A stretch of DNA of 64,000 nucleotides from Curvibacter sp. PAE-UM (GCF_001432305.1 NZ_KQ483358.1:1606430-1670429), one strand, 5' to 3'. Positions 41,217-51,243 are shown, numbered from the stretch's first letter. Notes: generated from the letters alone by a model not told the origin. Made by a program: numbers and translations.

Positions 41217-41741
41217 ATGACACGCCACCTGCTTCCTGTTTTTCTCGCCGCCAGTCTGCTGCTCGCTGCCTGCGCCGGCCCGGCTCCCGGCGCGGGTGTC
41301 ACGGAGACCACGCTGCCCCTGAACCGCGCCTGGGTCGATGGCCGGCGGGTGGAGTACGTGACCACCGACATCTCGGACGCCGGCATGGCGCGGGAGGCGG
41401 GCGCGAATTTCGTGCCGCGCCTGGCGCTGGCCATCCCGGCGCCGGGCCGCCCCTCCATCGTGGAGCGGGTCTACAAGTTTCCGGGCAAGGAGCAGATCAG
41501 CGTCTTCCAGTCGGCACCCCTGCCCACGGGTGGGGCCAACGCCGACCGCAGCTACAGCCCGCTGTGGCGCATCGTCATGGTGCGCTGGCTCAAACCTGCC
41601 GCCGTGCGCGAGCTGCGCTCCGAAGAAGAGGTGCTGGCCGCCCAGGAGCGTGGCGAGCTGGCGCTGCAGATCACCGACATCGTGGCCAACTGTCCCATCA
41701 CCCGTTCGGTGGATGGGCTGACGCTCAAGGGCGTGCGCTGA
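41217..41741 (+). CDS. Exported lipoprotein, unknown
   Basis: A 174-residue protein with a lipobox (LLLAACAGP, Cys19). The mature part has a conserved-looking WVDGRRVEYVTTDISDAGMA and GANFVPRLALAIPAP, then VERVYKFPGKEQISVFQSAP. CGAGGAGCTCCG precedes the ATG. Family not recognised; related proteins are annotated only as hypothetical in this group. It is probably co-transcribed with the methyltransferase gene. Confidence 0.75.
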   Translation: MTRHLLPVFLAASLLLAACAGPAPGAGVTETTLPLNRAWVDGRRVEYVTTDISDAGMAREAGANFVPRLALAIPAPGRPSIVERVYKFPGKEQISVFQSAPLPTGGANADRSYSPLWRIVMVRWLKPAAVRELRSEEEVLAAQERGELALQITDIVANCPITRSVDGLTLKGVR

Positions 41742-41780
41742 GCCTGTCGAAACCGGCCCGGCCCGTTCGTCGTACAGTTC

Positions 41781-41821
41781 AGGGACCCGTCTGCATGACG
41801 GAAGTTATGCAGAGGGTCCCT
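41781..41821. repeat. Palindromic element with AGGGACCC arms
   Basis: AGGGACCC-G-TCTGCAT, a ten-base loop, then ATGCAGA-GGGTCCCT: 15 paired bases with one bulge. It lies 39 bases after the lipoprotein stop and is followed by AAGGA. A shorter element of similar form lies at 62,797. It may be a terminator or a dispersed repeat. Confidence 0.65.
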
Positions 41822-41856
41822 AAGGACTTCCTCGAACCATCTGAAGGGAACGACAT

Positions 41857-42303
41857 ATGAGCACCAACACCGTCCGTCTGCACCGCGTGCTGCGCGCCCC
41901 GCCCGAGCGCATCTACCGCGCCTTCCTGGACCCCGATGCCATGGCCAAGTGGCTGCCGCCGCACGGCTTCACGGGCAAGGTGCACCAGATGGACGCCAGG
42001 GTGGGCGGCAGCTTCCGGATGTCGTTCACCAACTTCGGCAACGGGCAGAGCCATTCTTTCGGCGGCAAATACCTGGAGCTGGTGCCGGGCGAGCGCATCG
42101 TGCACACCGACAGCTTCGACGACCCGAACCTGCCCGGCGAGATGCGTGTCACGGTCACGTTCAAGGCCGTGTTCTGCGGCACCGAGCTGAACGTGGTCCA
42201 GGAGGGCATCCCCGCCGTCATTCCTGCCGAAGCCTGTTACCTGGGCTGGCAGGAATCGCTGACTTTGTTGACCCAGCTGGTCGAGGCGGAGATCCCCGGC
42301 TGA
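41857..42303 (+). CDS. SRPBCC/AHSA1-like protein
   Basis: A 148-residue soluble protein. RLHRVLRAPPERIYRAFLDP and AMAKWLPPHGFTGKVHQMD open an SRPBCC fold of the AHSA1 (activator of Hsp90 ATPase) type, and ACYLGWQESLTLLTQLVEAE closes it. Bacterial members are small lipid- or ligand-binding proteins of mostly unknown role. GAAGGGAAC lies upstream of the ATG. Confidence 0.85.
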   Translation: MSTNTVRLHRVLRAPPERIYRAFLDPDAMAKWLPPHGFTGKVHQMDARVGGSFRMSFTNFGNGQSHSFGGKYLELVPGERIVHTDSFDDPNLPGEMRVTVTFKAVFCGTELNVVQEGIPAVIPAEACYLGWQESLTLLTQLVEAEIPG

Positions 42304-42337
42304 GGCCAGGCCCCTCAACACGCACACAGGAGTTTTC

Positions 42338-42754
42338 ATGAATGCCCACGATTTCAACCAGCGTGCCGCGGCCATGCTGCCTGGTCACCTGGGCATCGTC
42401 ATCACCCGCGTGGAGTCGGGCGAGGTGCATGCGGAGATGCGGGTGCGGCACGAGCTGATGGCGCCCAACGGCTTCCTGCACGCTGGCAGCCTGGTGACGC
42501 TGGCCGACACCAGCGCGGGCTGCGGCGCCCTCGCCAGCCTGCCCGAGGGGGCGAACGGCTTCACCACCATCGAGCTCAAGTCCAACCATCTGGGCACCGT
42601 GCGCGACGGGGTGGTGCTGAGCGTGGCCAAGGCCGTGCACCTGGGCCGTACCACCCAGGTCTGGGACGCCACGGTGACGCACCGCGAGAGCGGCAAGACA
42701 CTGGCGCTGTTCCGCTGCACGCAGATGGTGCTGTACCCCAAGGCAGGTGCCTGA
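42338..42754 (+). CDS. PaaI-family hotdog thioesterase
   Basis: A 138-residue hotdog-fold protein. HELMAPNGFLHAGSLVTLAD (with the catalytic Asp region) and TTIELKSNHLGTVRDGVVLS are the family's core. It probably hydrolyses acyl- or aryl-CoA esters; PaaI itself acts in phenylacetate breakdown, but no paa genes are nearby. It converges with the yqjK-like gene without a single base between their stops. Confidence 0.87.
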   Translation: MNAHDFNQRAAAMLPGHLGIVITRVESGEVHAEMRVRHELMAPNGFLHAGSLVTLADTSAGCGALASLPEGANGFTTIELKSNHLGTVRDGVVLSVAKAVHLGRTTQVWDATVTHRESGKTLALFRCTQMVLYPKAGA

Positions 42755-43063
42755 CTAGGGCTTGCGGGCCGCGGTGCTGCCCAGCCAGTCGCGCAGTTGC
42801 AGGTAGAGCTGCCAGCCGCCCAGCAGGCGGGGCAGCCAGCGCAGGATGCGGCGCGGGCGCCTGAACACCAGCAGTCCCAGCGCAGCCAGCGGCCAGACCG
42901 GATGCTCGCGCAGCCAGTGCCCCCCGGCACGCAGCCGGTCGGCCAGTGCCAGCGGTGACTGCAGGGCCCGGGCCTGGTGGGCCAGGGTGTGGCGCAACCC
43001 GGCGCTGCGCAGCAGCAGTTGCTGCTGTCGCTGCATGAGCAGGTGGTGTCGACGCCGGTGCAT
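42755..43063 (-). CDS. YqjK-like protein
   Basis: A 102-residue basic protein with a coiled-coil-like start (HHLLMQRQQQLLLRSAGLRH) and a short hydrophobic segment (VWPLAALGLLVFRRP). It resembles YqjK, which sits in a trio with YqjD and YqjE. The start at 43,063 begins the YqjK-like part and overlaps nothing; a longer frame would overlap the YqjE gene. Function unknown; partners bind membranes. Confidence 0.7.
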   Translation of the reverse strand: MHRRRHHLLMQRQQQLLLRSAGLRHTLAHQARALQSPLALADRLRAGGHWLREHPVWPLAALGLLVFRRPRRILRWLPRLLGGWQLYLQLRDWLGSTAARKP

Positions 43064-43085
43064 GGTACGGACGTTGGGGCCGGGC

Positions 43086-43472
43086 TTATTCGCCCGTATC
43101 CAGCCCGGCGCGGTCGCGGCCAAGTTCGGCCACGCTGCTGTTGAACAGGCCGCCCGGGCTTTGCAGCCGGGCCCGCGCCATGAACAGCAATGCGGTGCCG
43201 GCGCCCAGGAACAGCAGCGTGAGCGTGCCCAGGGCCAGCAGGCGGTGGCTGTCCCAGAACAGGACGACGATGAAGGCGCAGAGCAGCAGCGCGCCCAGGC
43301 CCAGCAGCAGCAGGGCCAGTCCGGCCCAGAGCAGGCCGTCGAACAGCCGCAGTTTCTCCTGCTCGATCTCGTTGCTCAGCAGGGCCAGCCGCACCTGCAG
43401 GGCTTCCATCGCCGTGCCCAGCAACTGGCGCAGGGAGGCGAACAGCCCCGGCTCTTTGGCAGGTTCGCTCAT
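43086..43472 (-). CDS. YqjE/phage-holin-superfamily membrane protein
   Basis: A 128-residue protein with two membrane helices (LLWAGLALLLLGLGALLLCA and LLALGTLTLLFLGAGTALLF) after an amphipathic start (SLRQLLGTAMEALQVRLAL). This is the phage holin 3_6/YqjE pattern. No phage genes are near, so it is the chromosomal YqjE type. Between the yqjD-like and yqjK-like genes in one operon. Confidence 0.83.
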   Translation of the reverse strand: MSEPAKEPGLFASLRQLLGTAMEALQVRLALLSNEIEQEKLRLFDGLLWAGLALLLLGLGALLLCAFIVVLFWDSHRLLALGTLTLLFLGAGTALLFMARARLQSPGGLFNSSVAELGRDRAGLDTGE

Positions 43473-43485
43473 GGCGGACCTGCGC

Positions 43486-43797
43486 TCAGCGGCGTGCGAC
43501 CAGCAGGCCGACGACCAGACCGATGGCGGCGGCGATGCCGATGGATTTCCAGGGGTTTTCGTGCACGAATTCGTCTGTGGCGTGGCTTGCGGCCTTGAGC
43601 CGGGCGGTGGCTTCTTCCTGCAGGCTGGCCAGTTCGGCGCGAGCCGCCTGCAGCCGGTCCTGGATACGGCTGCGCACTTCGGCGGTGCCGTCGCCGACCT
43701 GGTCGACCGTCATGCGCAGCAGCTCCTCGGCATCGGCGATGACCAGCTGGAGGTCGTGGAGCAACTTGTCGCGTTGCGGTGCAGCGGTTTCAGACAT
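43486..43797 (-). CDS. YqjD/ElaB-like DUF883 protein
   Basis: A 103-residue protein: a long helix (KLLHDLQLVIADAEELLRM) followed by a C-terminal glycine-zipper membrane anchor (ENPWKSIGIAAAIGLVVGLL). YqjD and ElaB bind ribosomes at the inner membrane in stationary phase in E. coli; that role here is by family only. First gene of the yqjDEK-like operon. Confidence 0.88.
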   Translation of the reverse strand: MSETAAPQRDKLLHDLQLVIADAEELLRMTVDQVGDGTAEVRSRIQDRLQAARAELASLQEEATARLKAASHATDEFVHENPWKSIGIAAAIGLVVGLLVARR

Positions 43798-43992
43798 GGC
43801 ATCTCTCCCTTGCGGTCGACATGACCGAGAGACAGGATAGCCTTCTCACGGCGGAATGCAATCATCCGGTGCAAAAACAGGTTGCCCCTTGCATCAGCCC
43901 CGTCATGTGCCTTCGAGCCCCAGGGTGTCCGTTGCGGCGGACCGGGGCGCACTGTAGGACAATCAGTCCGGTACCGTTTGCGAGGGCCTGTC

Positions 43993-44445
43993 ATGAACAC
44001 CGAAGCTCCCCTGTCCGACGAAGAGCGCGCCACGCTCGAAGTCACCCTGCCCACCGCGCTGGAGTTGTGCCGCCTGGGCCTGGGCACGCTGATCGACATC
44101 CGCCAGACTTTCGAGATCGAGATGAAGGGCGCGATTCCCGGCACGATGCATATCCCGCTGTTCGAGGTCAAGCGCATGCTGGGCCATGCACTCTCCGAGG
44201 ACGAACAGGACATCCTGGACGCGGGCAAGCCCAAAGACATGGACGTGATGACCTTCTTCACCATGATCAACCAGCTGCACCACGGGCGCGACCACCTGCT
44301 GCTGTGCATCTGCAACAGCGGCCGGCGCAGCCTGGCGGCGGCGGCGCTGCTGCGCCAGATGGGGTATGGCAAGGCGCTGTCGGTGGCCGGCGGCTTCCAG
44401 GCCTGGAAGAAACTGCAGCCGGCGGCACCGCTCGCCGCGGCCTGA
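43993..44445 (+). CDS. Rhodanese-domain protein
   Basis: A 150-residue protein with one rhodanese domain. The active-site loop is CICNSGRRSLAAAALLRQMG, and Cys in CNSG is the likely sulfur-carrying residue. TLIDIRQTFEIEMKGAIPGT is the usual start of the fold. Start at 43,993; a longer frame from 43,882 lacks a ribosome site. Sulfur transfer to an unknown partner is expected. Confidence 0.85.
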   Translation: MNTEAPLSDEERATLEVTLPTALELCRLGLGTLIDIRQTFEIEMKGAIPGTMHIPLFEVKRMLGHALSEDEQDILDAGKPKDMDVMTFFTMINQLHHGRDHLLLCICNSGRRSLAAAALLRQMGYGKALSVAGGFQAWKKLQPAAPLAAA

Positions 44446-44472
44446 TTCTGGACGATTGCGAAAGGCTGAGAC

Positions 44473-44877
44473 ATGGCGACAGGTTTGTTTTCCGTTCTGC
44501 GGCTGGTGCCCTGGGGCGAGGTGATCCGTAACGCCCCCAAGGTGGCCGAAGGCGCCAAGGATCTCTGGGGCAAGGTGTCGGGCCGGCCTGCGGCGCCACC
44601 ACCACCACCGGTGGACGACAAGGTGCAGGGCCAGTTGCAGGCCGAGGCCCATGCGATCGCGAAACTGCGCTCGGAACTGCAAGCCATCGGGACCGCGGTG
44701 GCCGAACTGCAGGCGCAGATGCTGGCGGCCACGGAACTGATCAACGACCTGGCCGACCAGAACGCCCAGCTGGTGCAGGGGGTTGAAACCCTGCGCCGGC
44801 GCCTCGCCTGGCTGGCCGGGGCCGCCGTGCTGCTGGGTGGAGCCGCCGTGGCAGCACTACTGCTGCTGCGCGGCTGA
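44473..44877 (+). CDS. Coiled-coil membrane protein, unknown
   Basis: A 134-residue protein. A Pro-rich segment (AAPPPPPVDD, near residue 45) precedes a coiled coil (LRSELQAIGTAVAELQAQML) and a C-terminal membrane helix (LAGAAVLLGGAAVAALLLL). Tail-anchored topology is likely. It follows the rhodanese gene by 27 bases. Function unknown. Confidence 0.75.
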   Translation: MATGLFSVLRLVPWGEVIRNAPKVAEGAKDLWGKVSGRPAAPPPPPVDDKVQGQLQAEAHAIAKLRSELQAIGTAVAELQAQMLAATELINDLADQNAQLVQGVETLRRRLAWLAGAAVLLGGAAVAALLLLRG

Positions 44878-44894
44878 AACCGGCGTGCGCTGCG

Positions 44895-46202
44895 TCAGCC
44901 GGGTCGCCCATCCACCCGCGGCCGGCCGAACCAGCCGCCGTAGCGCAGTGACCAGCCCAGCGTGGCTGCCGCCCAGGCCAGTACACCGGCCAGGGTGAGT
45001 GCGGTGGTGGCGGCCGGCCACAGGGCGGCCACCACGCGCAGCAGCACGGCGGTCTGCAGCAGCCAGTACAGGGCCCAGGCGGTGTTGTCGGCGGCCAGCG
45101 GGCGGCCGCCATGGCCGCTGCTTACCCGGGTGGCCATGGCGAACAGGGTCGCGCCCAGGTAACCCATGGTCATGGCATGCAAGGGCGCCAGGCCCAGCGA
45201 GAGCTCGCCAGTGCTCAGGGCCATCAGGGCATGCGAGAGGGCGTTGAGCGCCAGCGCGATACCGAGCCAGAGAAAACCGCCGTGCAGCATGGCCAGCAGG
45301 CGGATCTTCAGGCTCTGCACCAGGCCCCAGCGCACGGCCAGCCACAGCAGCAGCAGGGCGGCTGGCAGTTCCAGCGCCACCTGCGCCCAACGCAGCAGTG
45401 GCGGCAGCGGCCACCACCAGAGTTCGGCCAGCGCGGGCAGCAGCTCCAGCCACATGACGGCCACCAGCATCCAGAGCAGCCACATCGGGCGCCAGGCATC
45501 GAGCCGGGGCACGGCACTGGCGCTGAAGAAGGGAATCATGCGGTGCGACACGGTGACAAACACGGTGGCCACGAAGCCCCAGAGCCCGAGCTGCGTGGCG
45601 CTGCGCAACAGCGTGATGTCGTTCAGCGCCAGCGCCGCTGCGGCCAGCCACAGGCTGATAGCGCCCATGCCGCAGGCCACGGCCACCACGCTGGGGTGCA
45701 CGCGGTCGTCCACGCGGCTGCGGCGCAGCAAGGCGATGAATCGCAGGCACAGCAGGCTCCAGCCGACGGCCACCGCAGCAATGCCGGCACTGGCCAGCAG
45801 GGCCTGCCAGTGAAAACCGGGCACCGCCAGCAGCCAGCCGGCCAGCATCAGTGCCACGGCGGGCAGCAGGCTGCGGGCCTGCACTTCGGGCAGGCCCAAC
45901 CATTTCGGCCCGGCGGTGAAAAGAAAACCGGCGATGAACAGGGGGGTGAAGCCCAGGGCCATGAGCAGGCCATGGGCCGCGGCCGGTGCGACCGCCCAGG
46001 CGATCGGGTTGCCCAGGGCGCGGGCCAGCAGCATGGCCGCCCACCACAGCGCACTGAGGGCCATCATGAGGGCGGCAGCAAAAAATCCCAGCCGGTGCGG
46101 CGCGGCCAGCAGCCAGGCTGGACGCCAGCGCGCATCGACCGGCGGCACGCGGGCCCGAGCCGGTCCCGTTGGCGGCAGGGGGCGAACGGGGATGGTCTTC
46201 AT
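44895..46202 (-). CDS. nnrS: NnrS family membrane protein
   Basis: A 435-residue membrane protein with about 12 helices. Conserved features include RLGFFAAALMMALSALWWAA, the His-containing LLMALGFTPLFIAGFLFTAGPKW, FVTVSHRMIPFFSASAV and LAPLHAMTMGYLGATLFAMA. NnrS binds heme and copper and protects against nitric oxide during nitrate respiration. It is the last gene of a minus-strand run that starts with the nar operon, which fits the role. Confidence 0.9.
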   Translation of the reverse strand: MKTIPVRPLPPTGPARARVPPVDARWRPAWLLAAPHRLGFFAAALMMALSALWWAAMLLARALGNPIAWAVAPAAAHGLLMALGFTPLFIAGFLFTAGPKWLGLPEVQARSLLPAVALMLAGWLLAVPGFHWQALLASAGIAAVAVGWSLLCLRFIALLRRSRVDDRVHPSVVAVACGMGAISLWLAAAALALNDITLLRSATQLGLWGFVATVFVTVSHRMIPFFSASAVPRLDAWRPMWLLWMLVAVMWLELLPALAELWWWPLPPLLRWAQVALELPAALLLLWLAVRWGLVQSLKIRLLAMLHGGFLWLGIALALNALSHALMALSTGELSLGLAPLHAMTMGYLGATLFAMATRVSSGHGGRPLAADNTAWALYWLLQTAVLLRVVAALWPAATTALTLAGVLAWAAATLGWSLRYGGWFGRPRVDGRPG

Positions 46203-46218
46203 GCCGTGCCTGCGGGGA

Positions 46219-47442
46219 TCAGGCCGGCATCAGCGCCTCCTGGCGCGTCAGCAGCCGCTCCACCAGATCACGCACGCTGCGGATCTGCGCGCCGAAGGGC
46301 AGGGCCCCCACGCCGCGGAAGAACAGGCCTTTCCTGACATCACCGCGCAGCGCGGCGGCGAGCTGGTTGTCGATGCAGAACTGGCCCCAGCCGGGCAGGC
46401 CGTCGCGCAGGCCGCACTGGGCCAGGCAGTCGAAGCTCTTGGTGCAGCGGTTCTTGTGGTGCACCACGGCCTGCAGCTTGTGCTCGATCTTCAGGTAGGC
46501 GCGCAGCCAGGGGGTGGCCACCGCGCGCGCGGGCAGGCCGGCCACGCTGGTGAACTCCACCATCTCGTCCTCTTTCGCCTCGGCGAGGATGCGCTTGAAC
46601 TCGGGGTGCGCGTCGCCCTCGCTGGTGACGGCAAAGGGCGTGCCCAGCTGCACGCCCGCCGCGCCCAGCGACTGCAGGCGCGCGATGTCGGCGTGCGTGC
46701 GGATGCCGCCGGCGGCGATCAGCGGAATCTCCTGTTCGATGCCGGCGCTGCGCAGGAAGGCCAGCGACTGCGGAATCACGTTCTCGAAGTCGAAGCGCGG
46801 GTCGTTGAGGTCGGCGATCCTGGCTGCGCCCAGGTGGCCACCGGCCAGGCGCGGGTGCTCAATGACGATGGCGTCGGGCAGGCGTTTCTTGCGCTCCCAC
46901 TTCTTCACGATCAGCTGCACGCCGCGCGCGTCCGAGAGGATGGGGATCAACGCGGCCTTGGGATGGTCCTGCGCCAGGTCGGGCAGGTCCAGCGGCAGGC
47001 CGGCGCCCACGACCACGGCGTCGATGCCGGCTTCGAGGGCGGTGGTGACGGAATGTGCGTATTCGCTCACGGCGCGCATGACATTGATGGCCAGCAGGCC
47101 GCGGCCTTGCGAGCGTTCGCGCGCGGCGCGGATCTCGCGTTTCAGCGCTTCGAGGTTGGCGGCGTTGATGGCCATCTTGGCGGCGTCGCCGGCTTCCAGG
47201 TGGCCGGTGGCGTCCATCAGGTCCGGATAGTGGCGGCGCAGGTCCACGGAAGAGAGCGTGCCCACGCCGCCGAGCGCAGCCACGCTGCCGGCCAGACCGT
47301 GCGCCGAAACGCCGATGCCCATGCCACCCTGCACCAGGGGCAGCAGGGTGCGCCCGCCCAGGTTCAGCGGGCGCAGGCCGCTACGTGCCAGCCAGAGGGC
47401 GCTGTCGGCGGGGATGTGGGGGGAGGGGAGCGCAGCATTCAT
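46219..47442 (-). CDS. Nitronate monooxygenase family flavoprotein
   Basis: A 407-residue FMN-dependent TIM-barrel enzyme. PLVQGGMGIGVSAHGLAGSV is the N-terminal FMN-binding region, IAAGGIRTHADIARLQSLGA and GVQLGTPFAVTSEG the phosphate-binding loops. A Cys-rich part near residue 350 (NRCTKSFDCLAQCGL) is an addition often seen in this branch. It oxidises nitronates (propionate 3-nitronate in known cases). The start at 47,442 is preferred over a frame six codons longer. nnrS follows by 16 bases. Confidence 0.88.
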   Translation of the reverse strand: MNAALPSPHIPADSALWLARSGLRPLNLGGRTLLPLVQGGMGIGVSAHGLAGSVAALGGVGTLSSVDLRRHYPDLMDATGHLEAGDAAKMAINAANLEALKREIRAARERSQGRGLLAINVMRAVSEYAHSVTTALEAGIDAVVVGAGLPLDLPDLAQDHPKAALIPILSDARGVQLIVKKWERKKRLPDAIVIEHPRLAGGHLGAARIADLNDPRFDFENVIPQSLAFLRSAGIEQEIPLIAAGGIRTHADIARLQSLGAAGVQLGTPFAVTSEGDAHPEFKRILAEAKEDEMVEFTSVAGLPARAVATPWLRAYLKIEHKLQAVVHHKNRCTKSFDCLAQCGLRDGLPGWGQFCIDNQLAAALRGDVRKGLFFRGVGALPFGAQIRSVRDLVERLLTRQEALMPA

Positions 47443-47532
47443 GAACGGGCAGGCCGCCACGGCGGCCGGGAAAAAGACCAGCCGCCAGCTTAAGGACGAT
47501 GTCCGCGCCGGGTTTTGCGCTGTGTCAAGAAA

Positions 47533-49074
47533 TCAGCGCAGGCGCAGCGGCGCGCTGCCCAGGCGGTAGCCGCCCACGTTGCCGGCCAGCTGGCGGGCCT
47601 GCTGCTCCAGGGCCTGGGCCGAGGCGGCCGAGCGGTCCAGCACGGCGGCGTTGTTGCTGACCATCTGCTCCAGCTGCGAGATGGCGTCCTGCAACTGGCT
47701 GAAGCCCTGGTCCTGCGCCTGGCCGTCGCGTGTGATCTGCGCCATGGTCTCGGCCACCTGGCGCACCTGGCCCACCACCTCCTGCATGGTGCGGCCGGCC
47801 TGCTCGACCAGCTTGCCGCCTTCGGCCACGCTGCCGACCGAGGCCTCGATGAGCTGCTTGATCTCCTTGGCCGCGGCGGCGCTGCGCCCGGCCAGCGAGC
47901 GCACCTCGGTGGCCACCACGGCAAAACCCCGGCCCTGCTCGCCGGCACGCGCCGCTTCGACTGCGGCATTGAGCGCCAGGATGTTGGTCTGGAAGGCGAT
48001 GCCGTCGATCACGCCGATGATGTCGGCGATGCGGGCGGACGATTTGCGGATGTCCTGCATGGTGTCCACCACCTTGCCCACCACGGCGCCACCGCGCTCG
48101 GCCACCTTGGCGGCTTCGGCCGCCAGGGCCTGGGCCTGGCGCCCGCTGTCATGGCTGTGCTTCAGGGTGCCGGCCAGGGCCTGCATGCTGGTTTGGGCCT
48201 GCTCCACGCGTGCCGCCTGCGGGCTGCGCCGGTCTTCGGCCTGTTCGGGGGCGGCCAGCGCGCGCGTGCTGCTGGCCAATGCCTCGGCGTCCTGGTGCAC
48301 CTGCGTGATCAGCTGCTGCACACCCTGCTGGATGCGGACCAGGGCGGCCTGCACCTGGCCGCTTTCGTCGTGCGTGCGCACGGCGATGGGCGTGTCGAGT
48401 TCACCGGCGGCCAGCTGTTGCGCCGCGCGCAGGTTCTCGCGCAGGCCGCGCGCGAGTGGCAGCAGCAGCCACAGGCCCCAGAGTGCGGCCAGCAGCACGG
48501 CGGCCACGCCGCAGTAGAGCAGCAGGGTGCGCGCGGCGGCGATGCTGCCGCGCTCCACGCTCTTGCGCTGCAGGGCGGTCAGGGTCTGGATGGACTGCTG
48601 CAGGGCGTTGAGCGCGGGCAGGGTCTCGCCGATGAACAGCAGCGAGGCTTCGGGCCGCAGGTTTTCGTCGACCAGCTTGACCACACGCTCGGCCGATTCC
48701 GTATGGGCGACGCGGTGGCGCTTGAGATCGGTCAGCACCTGGGCGTCGCTGCGCGAGCCCAGGCGCTCCAGCGTGGCCAGGGCCTGGTCGATCTGGCGGT
48801 TGGCGGCCGTCTGTTGTTCGCGGATCTGGCCCGTGGGCGCGGCGATGGGGGCGGTGATCTGCTGCTGGGTCAGGCGCGAGAGCTGCTCGGTGCTGGCGGT
48901 GACCTGCAAGGCGGCCTCGGTCTGGGCGCGGTCGCTGGCACCCATGCGTTCGCTGGCAATGCCGACCTGCTGCAACTGCTGCAGGGCCAGCAGGGTGAGG
49001 CCTGCCAGCAGCAACAGGGGCAGGCCCAGGGCCAGCGTCAGGCGGGTCCGGATTCTCCAGTCAGCGATGCGCAT
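47533..49074 (-). CDS. Methyl-accepting chemotaxis protein
   Basis: A 513-residue chemoreceptor: TM1 (about 10-35), a periplasmic helical sensor domain, TM2 (about 185-205), HAMP, then the signalling domain whose tip reads [20 protein letters not shown] and [18 protein letters not shown]. It reports to CheA/CheW, not seen here. AAGGAGACAAC precedes the chosen ATG at 49,074. It is one of two chemoreceptors around a bacteriohemerythrin gene, suggesting a link to oxygen or NO sensing. Confidence 0.92.
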   Translation of the reverse strand: MRIADWRIRTRLTLALGLPLLLLAGLTLLALQQLQQVGIASERMGASDRAQTEAALQVTASTEQLSRLTQQQITAPIAAPTGQIREQQTAANRQIDQALATLERLGSRSDAQVLTDLKRHRVAHTESAERVVKLVDENLRPEASLLFIGETLPALNALQQSIQTLTALQRKSVERGSIAAARTLLLYCGVAAVLLAALWGLWLLLPLARGLRENLRAAQQLAAGELDTPIAVRTHDESGQVQAALVRIQQGVQQLITQVHQDAEALASSTRALAAPEQAEDRRSPQAARVEQAQTSMQALAGTLKHSHDSGRQAQALAAEAAKVAERGGAVVGKVVDTMQDIRKSSARIADIIGVIDGIAFQTNILALNAAVEAARAGEQGRGFAVVATEVRSLAGRSAAAAKEIKQLIEASVGSVAEGGKLVEQAGRTMQEVVGQVRQVAETMAQITRDGQAQDQGFSQLQDAISQLEQMVSNNAAVLDRSAASAQALEQQARQLAGNVGGYRLGSAPLRLR

Positions 49075-49200
49075 TCGAGTTGTCTCCTTGCACTGCAGCG
49101 GCATGGGGGCCGATGGCAGTCGTCAATGCCATGGAACAGCGGTCTGCCCATTGTGGCATCAGCACGCGCGCGTGGTCCAGCCCCGCCCGGGGCGCCGGTT

Positions 49201-49626
49201 TCAGCCGCGGGGGGAGGTCGGCGCGCCTGGCTTGCGGCGCATGAATTCCAGCAGTTCGCGATCGTTGCGGCGGATGTGGATCGAAAGCCAGTCGCGCAGC
49301 ACGGTGGAGAGCTGCGCGGCCACCGCGATGCTGCCTTCCTGGTAGCGGCGCTGCAACTTTTCCAGCTGGTTGACGAAGGCCTGGTGGCCGATCTTGTGGC
49401 GCTCCAGGTTGGGAAAGCCGGCCTGCTCCATGGTGTGCTCTTCCTTGCGCAGATGGTCGGCGGTGTACCGGGTCAACTCCTGCAGGATGTTGCCCACCAC
49501 CTCGCGACCTCGGCCCTCGGTGGTGGCATCGTGCAGGGTGTTGACCAGTTGTACCAGGTGCTTGTGGTCTTCATCGATCGGACCGCCGTCGATGACCATG
49601 TCCTGGGCCCATTCAAAGTAAGCCAT
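49201..49626 (-). CDS. Bacteriohemerythrin
   Basis: A 141-residue four-helix di-iron protein. Ligand motifs: DEDHKHLVQLVN (first His), HLRKEEHTMEQAGFPNLERH (His, Glu, His), and WLSIHIRRNDREL (His, Asp). It binds O2 reversibly; some members sense O2 or NO. Between two chemoreceptor genes and downstream of narI-like genes, it may supply or store oxygen for aerotaxis or respiration. 12 bases from the next chemoreceptor stop. Confidence 0.92.
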   Translation of the reverse strand: MAYFEWAQDMVIDGGPIDEDHKHLVQLVNTLHDATTEGRGREVVGNILQELTRYTADHLRKEEHTMEQAGFPNLERHKIGHQAFVNQLEKLQRRYQEGSIAVAAQLSTVLRDWLSIHIRRNDRELLEFMRRKPGAPTSPRG

Positions 49627-49638
49627 GGTGTCTGCTCC

Positions 49639-51243
49639 TCAGGCGCTCAGGGCCAAGGGTGCCGGTGCCGACAGCCGGGCGGGGCCCGGGGCCGTGTGGC
49701 TGCCCAGCCGGAACACGCTGACCACCTGTACCAATCCCATGGCCTGGTGTTCCAGGGATTGCGCGGCGGCAGCGGCCTCTTCCACCAGCGCAGCGTTCTG
49801 CTGCGTGACCTGGTCCATCTGGCCGATGGCCTGGTTGATCTGATCGACGCCGGTGGTCTGCTCGCGGCTGGCGGTTCGGATCTCGCCCATCAGGTCGGCC
49901 ACGCGGCGCACGTGCACCACGATCTCGTCCATGGTGCTGCCGGCCTGCTCCACCAGCTTGCTGCCTTCGCTGACGTTGCCCACCGACTCGTCGATCAGCT
50001 GCTTGATCTCCTTGGCGGCGGTGGCGCTGCGCCCGGCCAGGCTGCGCACCTCGCTGGCCACCACGGCGAAGCCGCGGCCCTGCTCACCGGCGCGCGCCGC
50101 TTCCACGGCGGCGTTGAGCGCCAGGATGTTGGTCTGGAAAGCGATGCCATCAATGATGCCAATGATGTCGGCGATCTTGCGCGAGGACGTGTTGATGGCC
50201 TCCATGGTGTGCACCACCTTGCCCACCACGTCGCCGCCCTTGACCGCCACCTGCGCGGCCGATTCGGCCAGCTCGTTGGCGTGGCGGCCGCTTTCGTAGT
50301 TGTTCTTGATGGTGGCGGAGAGCTGCTCCATGGAGGCGGCGGTCTGCTCCAGTGCGCTGGCCTGCTCTTCGGTACGCGAGGACAGGTCGAGGTTGCCGGC
50401 GGCGATCTCGCGGGTGGCCGTGGACATGCTCTCCGAGCCCTGGCGCACCTGTTGCACGATGCGCGCCAGGCTGTCGTTCATCTCCTGCAGGGCCAGCAGC
50501 AGCTGGCCGGTCTCGTCGCGGCTCTCCACCCGGATGTGGCTGCCGAGGTCGCCGCTGGCCACGGTACGGGCCACCTGCACGGCCTGACTGAGGGGGCGCG
50601 TGATGGAGCGCGTGATCCACCAGGCTGACAGCGCGCCCAGCAGCAGGCCCAGCAGACCCAGCACCGCCATGAAGGCCTGGGCTGACACGATGCTGCGCTG
50701 AACTTCGCCGCTGCTGGCCACGACGATCTTCTTCTGCAGCTCGGTCAGCTGGTCGATCGGTGCCTGCAGGGCGTCGAGCAGGGGCAGGGTCTCGGTGTTC
50801 ATCAGGCGCGTGGCTTCCTCCCGGTTGCCTTCTTCCATGAGCCTGGCCACCTTGCCGAAGGAGGCGACGTACTGGCCGCGCGTTTCCTTCAGGCGGGCCA
50901 GCAGGGCCCGTCCCTCGGGCAGGTAGATGAGCCGGTCCAGCGTTTCCAGCGCCACGTCGATGGTCCTCTTGTTCTCGGCGATGCGCTCCTTGATCCGGGC
51001 CAGCTGCGATACATCGTTCACGATGATCAGCTCCATGGTGCGGCGCGCATTGGCCCGGGTGGTGGCGTTGATCACGTTGGCGGCCTCGGCCTTGACCCAG
51101 TCCTTCTCGATGATGCGGCTGTTGACCTCGCCGATCTGGCTGAAGCGCAGCAGGGCGAGCAGGATGACGGCGAGCAGCATCACGATGAGCAGGCCGAAGC
51201 CCAGGCCCAGCCGGGTGCCGATTTTCAGGTTGGCGATGGTCAT
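49639..51243 (-). CDS. Methyl-accepting chemotaxis protein
   Basis: A 534-residue chemoreceptor with TM1 (about 10-30), a four-helix-bundle periplasmic domain (about 35-190), TM2 (about 192-212), HAMP ([20 protein letters not shown]) and a signalling domain with [20 protein letters not shown]. Two methylation helices flank it. No C-terminal NWETF-like pentapeptide. Resembles Tsr/Tar-type receptors of Burkholderiales. Ligand unknown. Confidence 0.92.
   Translation of the reverse strand: MTIANLKIGTRLGLGFGLLIVMLLAVILLALLRFSQIGEVNSRIIEKDWVKAEAANVINATTRANARRTMELIIVNDVSQLARIKERIAENKRTIDVALETLDRLIYLPEGRALLARLKETRGQYVASFGKVARLMEEGNREEATRLMNTETLPLLDALQAPIDQLTELQKKIVVASSGEVQRSIVSAQAFMAVLGLLGLLLGALSAWWITRSITRPLSQAVQVARTVASGDLGSHIRVESRDETGQLLLALQEMNDSLARIVQQVRQGSESMSTATREIAAGNLDLSSRTEEQASALEQTAASMEQLSATIKNNYESGRHANELAESAAQVAVKGGDVVGKVVHTMEAINTSSRKIADIIGIIDGIAFQTNILALNAAVEAARAGEQGRGFAVVASEVRSLAGRSATAAKEIKQLIDESVGNVSEGSKLVEQAGSTMDEIVVHVRRVADLMGEIRTASREQTTGVDQINQAIGQMDQVTQQNAALVEEAAAAAQSLEHQAMGLVQVVSVFRLGSHTAPGPARLSAPAPLALSA

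Noticed and set aside
47515..50628. Plus-strand open frame of 1,037 codons opposite two chemoreceptors and a hemerythrin
   Set aside because: It covers three clear minus-strand genes and the gaps between them; the translation is repetitive Leu/Gly/Ala/Asp text without protein-like features.
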